In this document: piece by piece, positions 1 through 10,244 of the stretch | How positions within the stretch are numbered: position 1 is the first letter of the stretch | Layout of the letters: each line of letters starts with the position of its first letter | Assembly: GCA_012845835.1 (NCBI GenBank) | Contig: JABAKD010000023.1 | Coordinates: 27,259,972 to 27,323,971, forward strand | Direction: 5' to 3' | Source of the DNA: Undaria pinnatifida | Taxonomy: Eukaryota > Sar > Phaeophyceae > Laminariales > Alariaceae | Length of the DNA: 64,000 bases | Made by a program: the position numbers and the translations under genes | The notes under the pieces: generated by a model | Seen by the model: only the letters and a program-made list of their open reading frames with translations | What the model was told of the DNA's origin: nothing | Databases searched by the model: none

Positions 1-165
1 ATAACCTCGCGAGTCAGGTCGGGTCAGGTCAAGACGTCTCGGAATTTTCGCGGGTCGGGTCGTGTCGGGTCAAGACGTCTTGAAATTTTCACGGGTCGGG
101 GCGGGTCAGTCAGCTGACCCGACCCGACCCGCGAGATTCGACCCGACCCGTGAAAAGCAATGATA
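1..165. repeat. GGGTC-rich tandem and inverted repeat
   Basis: The motif GGGTCGGGTC and its complement ACCCGACCCG recur. A block containing CAAGACGTCT and GAAATTTTC is repeated twice in tandem. Around position 110 the sequence turns back on itself: an 18-base arm reading CGGGTCGGGGCGGGTCAG pairs with its near-perfect complement just downstream. This could be the end of a transposable element cut by the window edge, or a simple satellite. No coding sequence is seen. Confidence 0.6.
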
Positions 166-171
166 TATACG

Positions 172-870
172 TTCAAACCACAACACTAAAAATCGATACG
201 TTTTTTTGTCCCCGTGCGCTTTTTTTTTGCACACATTAAATACGGCACATCATGATATATATGCAACACACAACGTACCTTACATTCCCGTCCACACACG
301 AAATTCGAACCAAGCGTCCCATGTTTAGAGAGGTTCCTCAGGCGCCGTGACCACGGGCGCCAAGTCCTTGCCCACGCCGATCTCGCAGCAGGGGATGGGT
401 CTCCTTGACTCAAAGAGGTCGGGGTTGCCGATTTCTGCCGCGGCATTGCGCGTATCGACCGCGCGAGGGCGCCGGGAGCTGGGGTTCTCGTGGATCTTGG
501 CACGCAATATAAAACACAACAAAACGCACCATAGATGCGTGAAAATATAAAAAAAGTCATTCGGCTTCAAATGCACCAACAAGTCGATCCTCATATTTCC
601 GTCCAAACCACAAACCAAAAAATCGATACCTGGTATAATACATTTTTTTGATTTCACAAGGGCTCCGCACGGGGGTGTCCAAACCACAAGACCAAAAAAT
701 CCAATCGATACATGGGCTGTTGTTGTTACAAGGGTTCCGCATGGAGGCCGGCGATTTTTTTCGCATTTTGTATATCTGTTTTTTTTTCATGGGTCTTTTA
801 ATGTTAATGGTACTGTGAAGTGACTGATGCTGCTATTTTCGTCCAACTCACAAATCCCAAAAATCGATGC
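172..870 (+). repeat. Degenerate repeats of a GTCCAAACCACAA...ATCGATAC motif
   Basis: Four diverged copies of a ~33-base motif (GTCCAAACCACAA, a short variable part, then CCAAAAATCGATAC) begin near 172, 600, 679 and 839. The DNA between is T-rich and holds no convincing coding sequence; short open frames occur on both strands at chance level. Confidence 0.5.
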
Positions 871-2149
871 GTACCTGTGTTGTTTTCATTTTTTTTTGCG
901 GGGGCTTTGTGTGCGGGCTGGCGATTTATCTTCGCATTTCGCTTATTTTTTTGTGTGTTTGCTCTATTGCTGAAGAGTGATTGTTGCTGCTGCATGATGT
1001 TGCTATTATTTTTAGGAGGGCTCTGCATGCGTGGTGGTGATTTTTTCGCAGTTTCAAATTTCGCATTTTCTTCATAATTTTGTTTTGTTACGTAAATCCG
1101 TGGATATCACACGTGTGACATAACAGGTTTTTGCACATTATTTTCACGTTTTTATTTGGTTTGCCACTGTTCTTTTTTTTTTCCATGTACCCTTTTTCTA
1201 CTTTTACCTTCCAGCGCCGTGGAATACGTACGTATCAGGTGCGCGTGTGCGTGTATATGCGTAGTTACTGTTGTATTGATGTACTACGTACGTACCTGCA
1301 ACGTGCGGCTGTCAGTCCATCGCACAGCAGCATTAGTAGTATATGGCGAAACAGCACTGAAAGCAGGCTGCTTGTTGCTGCTTCTGCTGATGCTGTTGCC
1401 GTTGCTGTTCTGCTAGGACACGAGACGACACGGGGTTGGGTTGCGTACTTCCACACTACTGCTGCTGCTGTTGTGCCAGTAGTATGTGTCTCAATACCTT
1501 CCACCGCTGCTGCTGTATGATAACATGTAGCGGCACTTGGCATTCGTTTGGTGGAATGTGGTGGAAAGCGAGTGTGGAAGGGGGATCGAGCTCGCACAGG
1601 TGAGATAGCTTCGTTTCGTGCCTTGCGGTATCGCCCGATGGCTAGGTCATCGACGCCGGGGTGCTCGGTCGCGTAACCTCGCTCTGTTAGCTTTGATAGC
1701 TGTTGTCCGACACCGTGAGACCACCGTGAGACCTCGACCGTCCGTATGTACGTCCTCACATTTCAAACGATGTCTCCATGCGGCATGCCAACTTGTATCG
1801 GTTCGTGACAAACACCCCACTCCCCGAAAATGAGCCTTTTATTTATACGTATTTTTGTCATGTTGGCCTCTGTTTTCGGAAGTATCTCATCGTGCACGTA
1901 AACCAGCCGAAAACGCCAGAGGGGTGGACACAACTCAGACCTCGCGGTCGCTGTCGTCGAGGTTTGGTCGCGACCCGTGTAGTGTGCCGCGCGTGGCAAT
2001 CCTTTGAGGTTTTGACCGCGTGCATGTTTACGACAAACTCCCCGAAACCACCTTTTCTCCTGTAAGAGACCTCACTTAGCGTTCGTGAGATTTTGATGCA
2101 AACCCAAACAACTGTGCGCATGCGCGCCTACCAGGTAATAGTTGGTCTG
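871..2149. other. Intergenic, no gene recognised
   Basis: T-rich then CTG/CAG-rich DNA (about 1,300-1,520). Short open frames occur on both strands, but none has a recognisable domain, splice pattern or composition suggesting a gene. Confidence 0.5.
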
Positions 2150-2410
2150 GTTTTTGCCCTTTCATGAACACAACAATGAGCACAGCCAACATGCAGAGAG
2201 CACAACGTTAAAAAACTGCCTCCCAGCATCACCAGCAGGCAACACTGTGCGTGTGTGCCACATGCATATGCGCTGTACTGCTCTGGCTACGTAGTTGTTT
2301 TTTTCGGGGCGTGCGATCTGTCATCCATTTCTTGTTTGCTGCTGTGAGCGGCAGCCGTTCTGGGCGGAAGATGTGGATCGTTTTTCACTATGATTATTAC
2401 CTCAACGGTC
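2150..2410 (+). repeat. Dispersed repeat, copy 1 (partner at 18,000-18,290)
   Basis: Shares with 18,000-18,290, in the same orientation, blocks such as ACCAGCAGGCAACAC, CACAT..AT.TGCGC.GTACTGCT and the run leading to GGATCGTTT. A weaker third copy lies at about 18,310-18,500. Copies 1 and 2 both lie beside tRNA-like SINEs. Non-coding; family not recognised. Confidence 0.55.
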
Positions 2411-2418
2411 CTCATTGT

Positions 2419-2482
2419 TATACAGCTATCCAGTAGACCACTTAGTCACGTGACTTCGTGGTCTAGTGGATAGCTATATAAC
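2419..2482. repeat. 64-bp inverted repeat joining two tRNA-like heads
   Basis: The two halves are near-perfect complements (about 28 of 32 positions), centred on CACGTG at 2,448-2,453. Each arm reads GTGGTCTA.TGGATAGCT outward, which resembles a Pol III A box, so two SINE heads lie head to head. The same arrangement recurs at about 17,690-17,745 and 17,868-17,930. Confidence 0.75.
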
Positions 2483-2580
2483 TAACACAAATTGGGTTTC
2501 TGCATTCGTTGAATCCCACCGACTTTTAACCAATTCCGAGGCATCTCACCCCTCGCCACGAGACTAGTTTCTAGGAATTC
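2449..2580 (+). repeat. tRNA-derived SINE, family 1
   Basis: The A-box-like TGGTCTAGTGGATAG lies near 2,459, a degenerate B box GTTGAATCCC near 2,510, and the unrelated body AACCAATTC.GAGGCATC ... CACCCCTC.CCACGAGACTA follows. The same head and body appear on the minus strand at 17,765-17,905. That shared body beyond the tRNA-like head is what marks this as a SINE rather than a tRNA gene. Confidence 0.65.
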
Positions 2581-2599
2581 AACCATAATTGAAAAAAAA

Positions 2600-2960
2600 A
2601 AAAAAATCAAAGAAGTCAGCCGTGAGTTCGACAAATTTCAGGTCAATACTCATCTTTGCAAGCTGCGTTGTTGTTGCTTGTAATATACTAGATAGGTGAG
2701 TTTTTATTGGGAGGGGTCCTATTTTTTGTCCACTATAATGGTAAGTGTTGGCATTTTTACTTCAGGTGGGGAATTTTGAGCTAGATCAAACATCACATCT
2801 ACTTCATAAATTTATTACTGTAGTTTCCACTATACTGCTCTATCATATGTATGGTAGGGGGTTTATTTTGTTTTTTCTCCCCCCGGCTTCAATATCGGGA
2901 AGAGTACGAATACAGAATCTTATTAGTTATCTTTTATGTTACTCTTATTACCGCATTCGA
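2600..2960 (+). repeat. Dispersed repeat, copy 1 (partner at 5,510-5,830)
   Basis: Shares with 5,510-5,830 a string of conserved blocks in order: GTGAGTT.GAC, ACTCAT.TTT.CAAGCTGC, TATTGGGAGGGGTCCT and AGGTGGGGAATTTTGA. A short piece also occurs near 51,058-51,100. The second copy was the landing site of the Harbinger transposon. Non-coding; family unknown. Confidence 0.6.
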
Positions 2961-2994
2961 GAATGAAAGTCAGCTGCTCCCCCCCCCAAAAAAA

Positions 2995-3056
2995 TAAAAC
3001 TCCGTGGGACACGAACCCACGGTTCCGAATTGATACGCTGTCACTCTAACATTTTC
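2995..3056 (-). repeat. tRNA-like SINE unit, family 2
   Basis: On the minus strand a perfect T-arm-like hairpin (CGTGGGTTCGTGTCCCACG) follows AGTGACAGCGTATCAATTCG. The same unit, more diverged, is repeated in tandem at 17,205-17,575. No complete acceptor, D and anticodon stems can be drawn, so it is not called a tRNA gene. Confidence 0.55.
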
Positions 3057-3059
3057 ACA

Positions 3060-3715
3060 CCCCGGATAGCTCATGAGCTAGCTCATGTGTCATGTATAGC
3101 TCTAGCTTTGAAAACATGTGCAGGTAAGCTACCGCCTATAGCGCAAGCCGGGGCAAACATGTGTAGCTCATGTAGCTTCTATAGCTCATCTCGGGGGCAG
3201 ATGAGCTAGCTCATGTAGCTCCTATAGCTTAAGCTTTTGGAAACATGGGCAGATGAGCTATCGCCTATAGTTCAAGCCTTCGAAACATTTGCAGATGAGC
3301 TACCGCCTATAGCTCAAGGAGGGGAAAACATGTGCAGCTCACGTAGCTCCTATAGCTCATCCCGGGGACGGATGAGCTAGCTCATGTAGCTCCTATAGCT
3401 CAGCCCGGGCAAATGTGTGCAGATGAGCTATCGCCTATAGCTCAGCCTGGGCAAATGTGTACAGATTAGCTATCGCCTATAGCTCAAGCCGGGGAAAACA
3501 TGGACAGATGAGCTACCGCCTATAGCTCCAGCCTTCGACACATGTCTACATTAGCTATCGCCTATAGCTCAAGCCTTCAAAACAAGTGCAGATGAGCTAC
3601 CGCCTATAGCTCAAGCCTTCGAAACATGTGCAGATGAGCTATCGCCTATAGCTCACCCCCGGAGAACGTTATCATAGCTCATGAACGCAGCTCATCGTAG
3701 CTCTCTATCGGTAAC
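3060..3715. repeat. Minisatellite, ~42-bp unit, array 1
   Basis: Around a dozen imperfect copies of a unit containing GATGAGCTA.CGCCTATAGC, then TCAAGCC, then GAAACATGTGCA. AGCTC recurs throughout and AGCTAGCTC palindromes mark some joints. A sister array with the same unit lies at 4,952-5,460. Repeat lengths are uninterrupted, with no unique spacers. Confidence 0.9.
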
Positions 3716-3942
3716 ACATGCAAGATGAGTAACTGAAAAAGCCCACCCTCCGGGACACGTGCGAATGTTTAGGAATAATATGGGTTGTACAGCTTATTAT
3801 GCATGTGAAATTTCAACGACGGTACGAGCGACAGGACAGCATTAAGACTTATCAATATTAATATTATTTTGATGTTATTATTATCAGTGACGTTGCCATT
3901 CTGCTTGGCCTGGCAGTGGATGCCTCCTTGGCCCCTCATCGA

Positions 3943-4701
3943 TTATGCCCGGCAGGATTTGGAACATGCGCAGTACCAGCGCTGCTTCTTCGGGTCTGGC
4001 TCCGAGCAGTCTTGCTCGAAACGCACGCCATGGTCGTACACGATAGAGCGGGTCGCTGTCTTGCCGGGTACGGAACACCGCCTAAACGCAATTGGTGTTG
4101 GTATGTCACGCATGGCTGTCTCCTTGGCGTCCTGTTGGTGAGCACAGCGTGAGAAGATGCACAGTACGCGTTAGATTGCGGAATAAGCGAGGCATCTCGT
4201 ACACACATCATGCACAACGTATCTGTATTATGAGAGAAGCATAATAACATCAATAACAAACAACAAACTGTTACTGGTACTGCTACGTTCCTGCTGTACT
4301 CGTGCGAGTACGGTATACAAACACAAACACCTGCACGAGTAATGAAACCCCGTACAGCTACAGCTCGCCACATACATGTACAGACCCTTACCCTTGAACT
4401 ACACTACTACTACTCCAGAGAGGCATACAGATACAGATTGGCTGATGCAGCTCGAACAGCAGCATCATGGTCTAGGGGGACAAAATCACACCCTCCGAAC
4501 CACGCACCTTGTTTTCAGCCTCGGTTTGTTCGTTGTCTCCATCCACATCGATGGCGTTGTTGGTCGGGTCCACATCCATCGATCAACATCGATGGCGTTG
4601 TTGGTCGGGTCCACATCCATCGATGGGTCCGCTTGCTGCCCGCCGCCAGCCTGGTCTACGGCCGAAGCGCCGCTAGAGCTGCTGCCCCGGGTCGTGGGCA
4701 T
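3943..4701 (-). pseudogene. Decayed two-exon BED-type zinc-finger gene fragment
   Basis: Exon 1 would run from an ATG at 4,701 to 4,508, ending AAG before a GTGCGT donor; it encodes a Ser/Gly/Asp-rich stretch beginning MPTTRGSSSSGASAVDQ. Exon 2 starts at 4,131 after CAACAG, in matching phase, and reads VYDHGVRFEQDCSEPDPKKQ then RWYCACSKSCRA before a stop at 3,943-3,945. Downstream another frame still shows GIHCQAKQNGNV, so the reading frame has slipped. The W-x-C-x5-C pattern fits the start of a BED finger, as found at the N-terminus of many hAT transposases (inference). A 41-bp tandem duplication at about 4,546-4,627 inside exon 1 shifts the frame. It sits between the two 42-bp minisatellites. 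A gene of the same design lies at 58,226-58,949. Function is uncertain: it could be a transposase or a domesticated BED protein. Confidence 0.45.
4546..4627. repeat. 41-bp tandem duplication
   Basis: The block starting CATCGATGGCGTTGTTGGTC occurs at 4,546 and again at 4,587, nearly unchanged. The period of 41 is not a multiple of three and disturbs the minus-strand frame of the BED-finger exon. Confidence 0.85.
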
Positions 4702-4951
4702 GCTAGGGGTGTTGCTGTATGGTGTCGGTGTTGTGTTGTGTGGGAGCGCTTCTTGTGTGGTGACAGCTGACAGCAAGTTATACCGAGTGTCGACCTATTC
4801 GTCAGGTATATTATATTTAGATCAGAAGCAGATCCGATCTCATATAATATCACATCCCTGGTACTGCTGTACCTTGGTACGTACAAAAAGTAAAAGTATA
4901 TGGTTGTGTTGATGTCGTTCTATTATGCGTACTTGTATTGGTCAATTATAC

Positions 4952-5460
4952 AGCTCGTGAGCTAGCTCATCTATCGCCTATAGCTCAAGCCTTCGAAACG
5001 TGTACAGATGAGCTATCGCCTACAGCTCAAGCCTTGAAAACATGTGCAGATGAGCTATCGCCTATAGCTCAAGCTCTGAAAACATGTGCAGATGACTTAT
5101 CGCCTGTAGCTCAAGCTTTGAAAACATGTGCAGATGAGCTATCGCCTATAGCTCAAGCCTTCGAAACATGTACAGATGAGCTACCGCCTGTAGCTCACAC
5201 CGAGGGAAACATGTGTAGCTCATGTAGCTCCTATAGCTCACCTCGGGGGCAGATGAGCTAGCTCATGTAGCTCCTATAGCTCAAGGTTTGGAAACATGGG
5301 CAGATGAGCTATCGCCTATAGCTCAAGCCTTCGAAACTTGTGAAGATGAGCTACCGCCTATAGCTCAAGCCGGGGAAAACATGTGCAGCTCATGTAGCTC
5401 ACGTAGCTCACCGGTGAGCTAGCTCCGACAAGAGCTAGCTCGAGCTACGGTGAGCTGATC
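4952..5460. repeat. Minisatellite, ~42-bp unit, array 2
   Basis: Same unit as the array at 3,060-3,715. Because the unit is 14 codons long, the plus strand stays open from 4,938 to 5,261 and would read repeats such as ELSPIAQALKTCAD. This is a by-product of the period, not evidence for a gene. The array ends in clustered GAGCTAGCTC palindromes. Confidence 0.9.
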
Positions 5461-5509
5461 TGTCCGAGGCGTGAACATTTTATAACAATATATATATATA
5501 TATGTATAT

Positions 5510-5830
5510 GTATTTTCAGGACGTCAGGTGTGAGTTTGACGAATTTCGAATGAGTACTCATATTTTCAAGCTGCTTGCTGGTACTTGTACTATGCTATGT
5601 GGGTAAAAAAATTATTGGGAGGGGTCCTTTTCTTCTATAAACAAATGTTTTCCTCCACTGCAATGATTGGTGTTAGTATTTTTACTTTAGGTGGGGAATT
5701 TTGAATTAATCTATCATATCTACTCTCTTAATTTATTTCTGTACGGATGGATGGCTTGGTCAGGGTTGTTGGTACTTGTGGTTATGTGCTTAAGTAACTT
5801 TTCTCTACCTGGAGGTAGTTTTATATTATT
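5510..5830 (+). repeat. Dispersed repeat, copy 2, target of the Harbinger insertion
   Basis: Homologous to 2,600-2,960. It stops abruptly where the transposon inverted repeat begins at 5,831. The same A/T-rich context (ATTATT) resumes at 16,989 on the other side. Confidence 0.55.
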
Positions 5831-5867
5831 AGAGTGTTTGCGAAAGTACGTTTTTAGAAATTTACTT
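5831..5867 (+). repeat. Harbinger left terminal inverted repeat
   Basis: Thirty-seven bases matching 16,952-16,988 in reverse complement without mismatch. Divergence begins immediately inside it. Confidence 0.95.
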
Positions 5868-6132
5868 GCCTTCCGCTAAAAAAAGTGAATTGCCTTCCCA
5901 CCAAAATTTTGGTGTGTTTGCGCTAGAGGTAAAATAAATCCTGCAGGCGACGCCTCCGAAATTTAGAAGGGAAACGGGGATGTGCGGCAACGCGGCGTGA
6001 ATTTTAAATTTTTATCGGGAGTTAGGCACGCCGTCCTCACACAGCACCTAACGAACACACCACCTACAACACACGCGGCACCACACTACGCATCGAGCCC
6101 AAGTCGCCTCTCTCCCAGTCTTCCTCGGGCCG

Positions 6133-9100
6133 ATGAGCGGGGCACCCAATAATGCGATGATGGCACGGATTCGCTGGGAGGCAGAGGCCAAGGTTCGTGC
6201 AGAGCTCTCTTTGGCAGCACTTCCTCTGCTGCCACCCCCATCATCCAAGCTTGTTCACGGCGCAGCCCGCGGTAGCAGCGGGCTCCCAGGGGTCAGTGGT
6301 ACCGTCCCTGCGACTTCGAGCACCTCTATAGGGCGGAGGCCACCTGGTTGTCTCGGTGCAAGCCCCGTCAACCCTGGTGAACCACAGCGGGGAATCGCGA
6401 CATCCTCTTCTCAGAGCACCAGCGATCCGGAGGTGACGCTTGTGGGAGGCGCTGACGAGAAGGAGTCGGCTTCGCGCAAGGCGCCGACCAGATGGAGCGT
6501 CGACAAGAAGCGCATTTTGATGTTGCAGGTAAGGAGCGTGTTTGATGAGTAGGTTACTCACTGTGCAATCCGGGGCTGGCGCGCTGGTCTTGGGGTGCTC
6601 AAACCATCTTTCAAAACGAAATGCTCGCCTAGAACGGATGCCTGAATTTTTAATTTTACTACTGCTGCTGTACTCTGTAGACAGGTTTATATTCCAGGAC
6701 ACTACAGTACGAGTACCTGGTACCAAACAGCAGTACCAGTTACCTGGTAGCTTGTTGCCGCCCATGTTTCGGGGACAAACTACTTGCAAATAGAGTAAGA
6801 CTCAGATGAAATTGACGACACGATGATACCGTACCTAAACGGCGACAGTAGTACGGATAATCGGCTGCCGCTGCTGTCGCGTCGCGGCTGCTGCTATTGC
6901 GTAGCGGCGGCTGCTGCTGCTGCTGTGTCGGCCATGTCGCGGCTGTTGTAGGTGGGCCATGGGAGGGGACGTGCCCACAGCTGAGATGCGTGCCTGCTGC
7001 TGCTTAATGCAAACTGTTGCTGCCGCTACTGCTGTGTCGCGGCTGCGTAACGTTTAGATGGACCCGGCAGGCCAAGAACACCGTTTCAAGCGAAACACTC
7101 ACCTCAAGCTGATGTCGAGCGTTGACAGCACGATGTTATTTGCGTAGTCAAATACAACAGTGCGAGTTCCAAATCGTGGCCGAAACGTTGTTGATGGTAT
7201 GCTGCGACTGCCGCTGCTGCGATGTTAATGCTGCGGTGCAGCCGGCGAAAATCTGTGCTCCTGCGCCTGATAGCTCTGGTGTTTGCTGCAGCTAGGTGTT
7301 CTGCTGCGATTTTTTCGGCTGCTGTTGCTTCTGCTATTTGCTACAGCAGTAGTAACTTTTATACTTGACACAAGACTTCCTCGTTGAGGAAGTATGTTTC
7401 AAGTAAAGGTGTTTTACGTACATGGGCCAGATGCAAGCAGACGCGACGTCGATGAGATGGTGCGCACATTTGTTCGCCGGGCGTTTCGCAGCCGCGCACG
7501 GGCGTTCCATGCCAGTACATACGTCGCTCATGCTTTCGTTCAACTCGCTCCGACTGTGTTTCCCTTTTCAGGTCGTGGCGGACAAACCGTTTCTCGCGAA
7601 GTACACAAAGGGCGTCAAACTCCTGGCTGCCTGGGACGAGTTGCCGGCGACGATCTCCACGGTCCCAGATTTTGCGCACGCCGAGGGAGTCACGGGACGT
7701 GGTTGCCGAGTCAAGTACAAAGAGATGATGGCAGCTCACCGGCAGGAGGTGAAAAATGGCGAATTCACGAGTGGCGTTCGAGAAGGCATGGACGACGCCA
7801 CACACGAAGCCCTAAACACTTGTATGCAGCAAGAGGACGAGGCCGAAGAAACCGCTGCAAAATCGAAGGGCGAAATAGCTGCTATCGAAGAGGCCAAGCA
7901 GGACCGAGCCGAGAAGGTAGGTTTGTTTTTATTGCGGAACGTGACATGTTTGCGATACTACTGCAGTTTGGCACCAGTGTGTTGGTTGTAAAGGGATTTC
8001 GTCCCACATCAAGGTTTTAGTACACACGGGTCCGCTGTCCTTTGGCAGGGAAAGTCCCTCTGCTTTTGGGCTAAGATGCCTGTTCATGGCGCGTTGTGCA
8101 TTGGAGCACCTTCCACTATACGTACACCTATTTTGTCTTTCTGCCTCAACAGGATCCGTTGGCACCTAACTGGCCTCTCGGAGATGTCACTTACACGTCT
8201 TTTATTGCTGCACTTTTCGGCGAGCTTTCCTTTTTCTTTCTTGCAAAATAGCCATATATATGTTCATTTCATTTTGCTTTTGTGGGCCAATTTGTGCACA
8301 AAGTATATTGTACGAGCATGTTGCTGTCGAGCATCTACTGTTCCAGGGATTGCAGCACCGCAAGCACCACACAACACATCACAAACAGCCCGCACAAAGC
8401 CGCAACGCAAGTACGTGCCGATCAGAGAGCGACAACGCAAGCAAGCAGACAGAGTTGAAGAGCGAGCATGTTGTCGAGCATTTATACAGCACGCTGAGGT
8501 CTCAAAACGAACGAAGAAATGGCAATCCTCCTATTCCAAAAAAACGTACAACTACTCACACATCGCTGGTGTGATGCTCGAAGGTTTTGCCTTTAGTTTT
8601 GATCCCATTACAATGCAATACTGCTCCTTCTCTCCGTACCTCACAAGTCTTTCGTACATGCGCGCGGCGTCCGGGTTGTTATCCTGGAGCAGAGAGCCGT
8701 TGCCATTTTTGCAAGTCCTCAGTTTGCACTCAAAATCGTGGACCTCTCTGTCCGCTTCATTCGCATTTTATTCGATTCGGCCTTGTGAGCGAGCGTGGCG
8801 GGCGGTGAAAGCCACCCGCGGAGCGAAGCGCCTTGTATAGCCCGACAGTACCGTCGACTATCCCTCAACCAATACTGTGCGTGATTTTTTTCAATTGCTA
8901 TAACCTCTTCAGAGCGTGATGTGTATTATTTGTAGTACACCCTCTATTAAATACAACTATAGTAGACTGTTACTGTACCCTTCTACAAACCGTATTACGA
9001 TTGCTTTTTTTCTTTGGCTATAAAACATTTCAAATCGAGGTGAGTACAGGCGTCTGTGTCTTGATGTGCCTGCGTTTTGTCCGTCTGTCGTCGATTAGGT

Positions 9101-10091
9101 CGCATTGTGTATCTGATGCACACGAACCCGGCGTGTACAGAAGCGGGCAAGATTGCGCTTTAACTCGAAGTGGTGGTTTTAACATAAGCTGACTCTAACT
9201 GGACGCGGTTGTCGCTGTGCAGTGCAAACGTTTTCCCTGTACACTGATTGCTGCTGTGGTGAAGCAGTTTGTTTTGTTTATCTCCTACTCTTATTCCATT
9301 CGTTGAAACATATTGATACACTATAATGTTGAACGTGTTGAACGTACCTACACGGACTTTGGCTGTTCTCCATCCCGTCGTCCGCAAATATTGTGCCCCA
9401 ATCCATTGTTTCTGTCCATCGACCTATGCTACCTAATACGGGCATTTCAATCTCGCCGCTTTTTACCCATGCTCATCGTTTTACAACGCTTAATAAAAAC
9501 TTGCAGGTGCATGCTTACGCAACGAAGTCTAGCGGCTCGGGCGCCAGGAGGAAGCGGATGGTTTCTGGTTCAGGTTTGACGTCATCGGGCAACCCCTTCT
9601 CTGATGAGGACGAGGACTCAACACCTCCTAAGCGTCGCTCAGCGCCGGCCACCGTTCAACTCGAGGATTCCGTTGCCAGCTACTTTGCTAACCAGGTAGA
9701 GTCCGACGAGACAAAGGAAAGGAAGCTAGCGATAGCCGAGTCTGCAGCTAGGACAGCAGAGAATGAATCTAAGGCAATGCTGAAAATGCTGTCGGCACAA
9801 ACCGACGATCCCGACGAAAAAGCTAAGCGTCTCTTAGTCGCGGACAAAGAAGCCGACGCAAAAGTTAATGAGAGCAAGGCGAGAATTGTCGAGGCAAAGG
9901 CTCGAGCCGATGAAGCGAAAGCGAAAACCGAGCGCAAAGCCGAAGAGGCAAGGTTAAGGGCAGAGGAAACCAAGGCCAAGATCGCACGTAAGGCCGAAGA
10001 AGCTAAAGCTCGAGCCGCTGAGAGTGAATCCCAGAAGCAGTTCATGCTTCAAACGGCGGCGATGATGGGGAAGCTTGCGGAGAAGCTCTAG
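6133..10091 (+). CDS. Harbinger Myb/SANT-like DNA-binding protein (three exons)
   Basis: Exons are 6,133-6,528, 7,572-7,916 and 9,507-10,091. All junctions are GT-AG (CAG/GTAAGG, TTTTCAG/GTC, AAG/GTAGGT, TTGCAG/GTG) and all are phase 0, giving 441 residues from the ATG at 6,133. Residues 1-110 are Ser/Pro/Gly-rich. A trihelix Myb/SANT-like domain spans about residues 117-205 across the first splice: TRWSVDKK, then PFLAKYTKGVKLLAAWDEL, then GCRVKYKEMMAAHR. After this come an acidic stretch and, from about residue 330, a long Lys/Ala/Glu/Arg-rich coiled coil with EAKA-type heptads. PIF/Harbinger elements typically carry such a Myb-like protein, which in studied members brings the transposase to the nucleus and the element ends. 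The gene converges on the transposase gene. A small unrecognised exon inside the 1.6-kb second intron is possible. Confidence 0.85.
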
Positions 10092-10244
10092 TAGATAGAT
10101 AGCTTCACAGTAAAACGCTCGTTTCTCCGGTGCAACATCATACCGTCATAGCCACAAGTACGGCGAGTTGCGTCAAAAGTACGCGGTACGCAGGCTGTGT
10201 TTTTTGCCTGGTTTTGTCGAAATAGTTTTGATATGCTCGTGTAA

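Noticed and set aside
3060-5460. CRISPR-like appearance of regularly spaced repeats
   Set aside because: The repeats abut without unique spacers and the genome is eukaryotic; this is a minisatellite.
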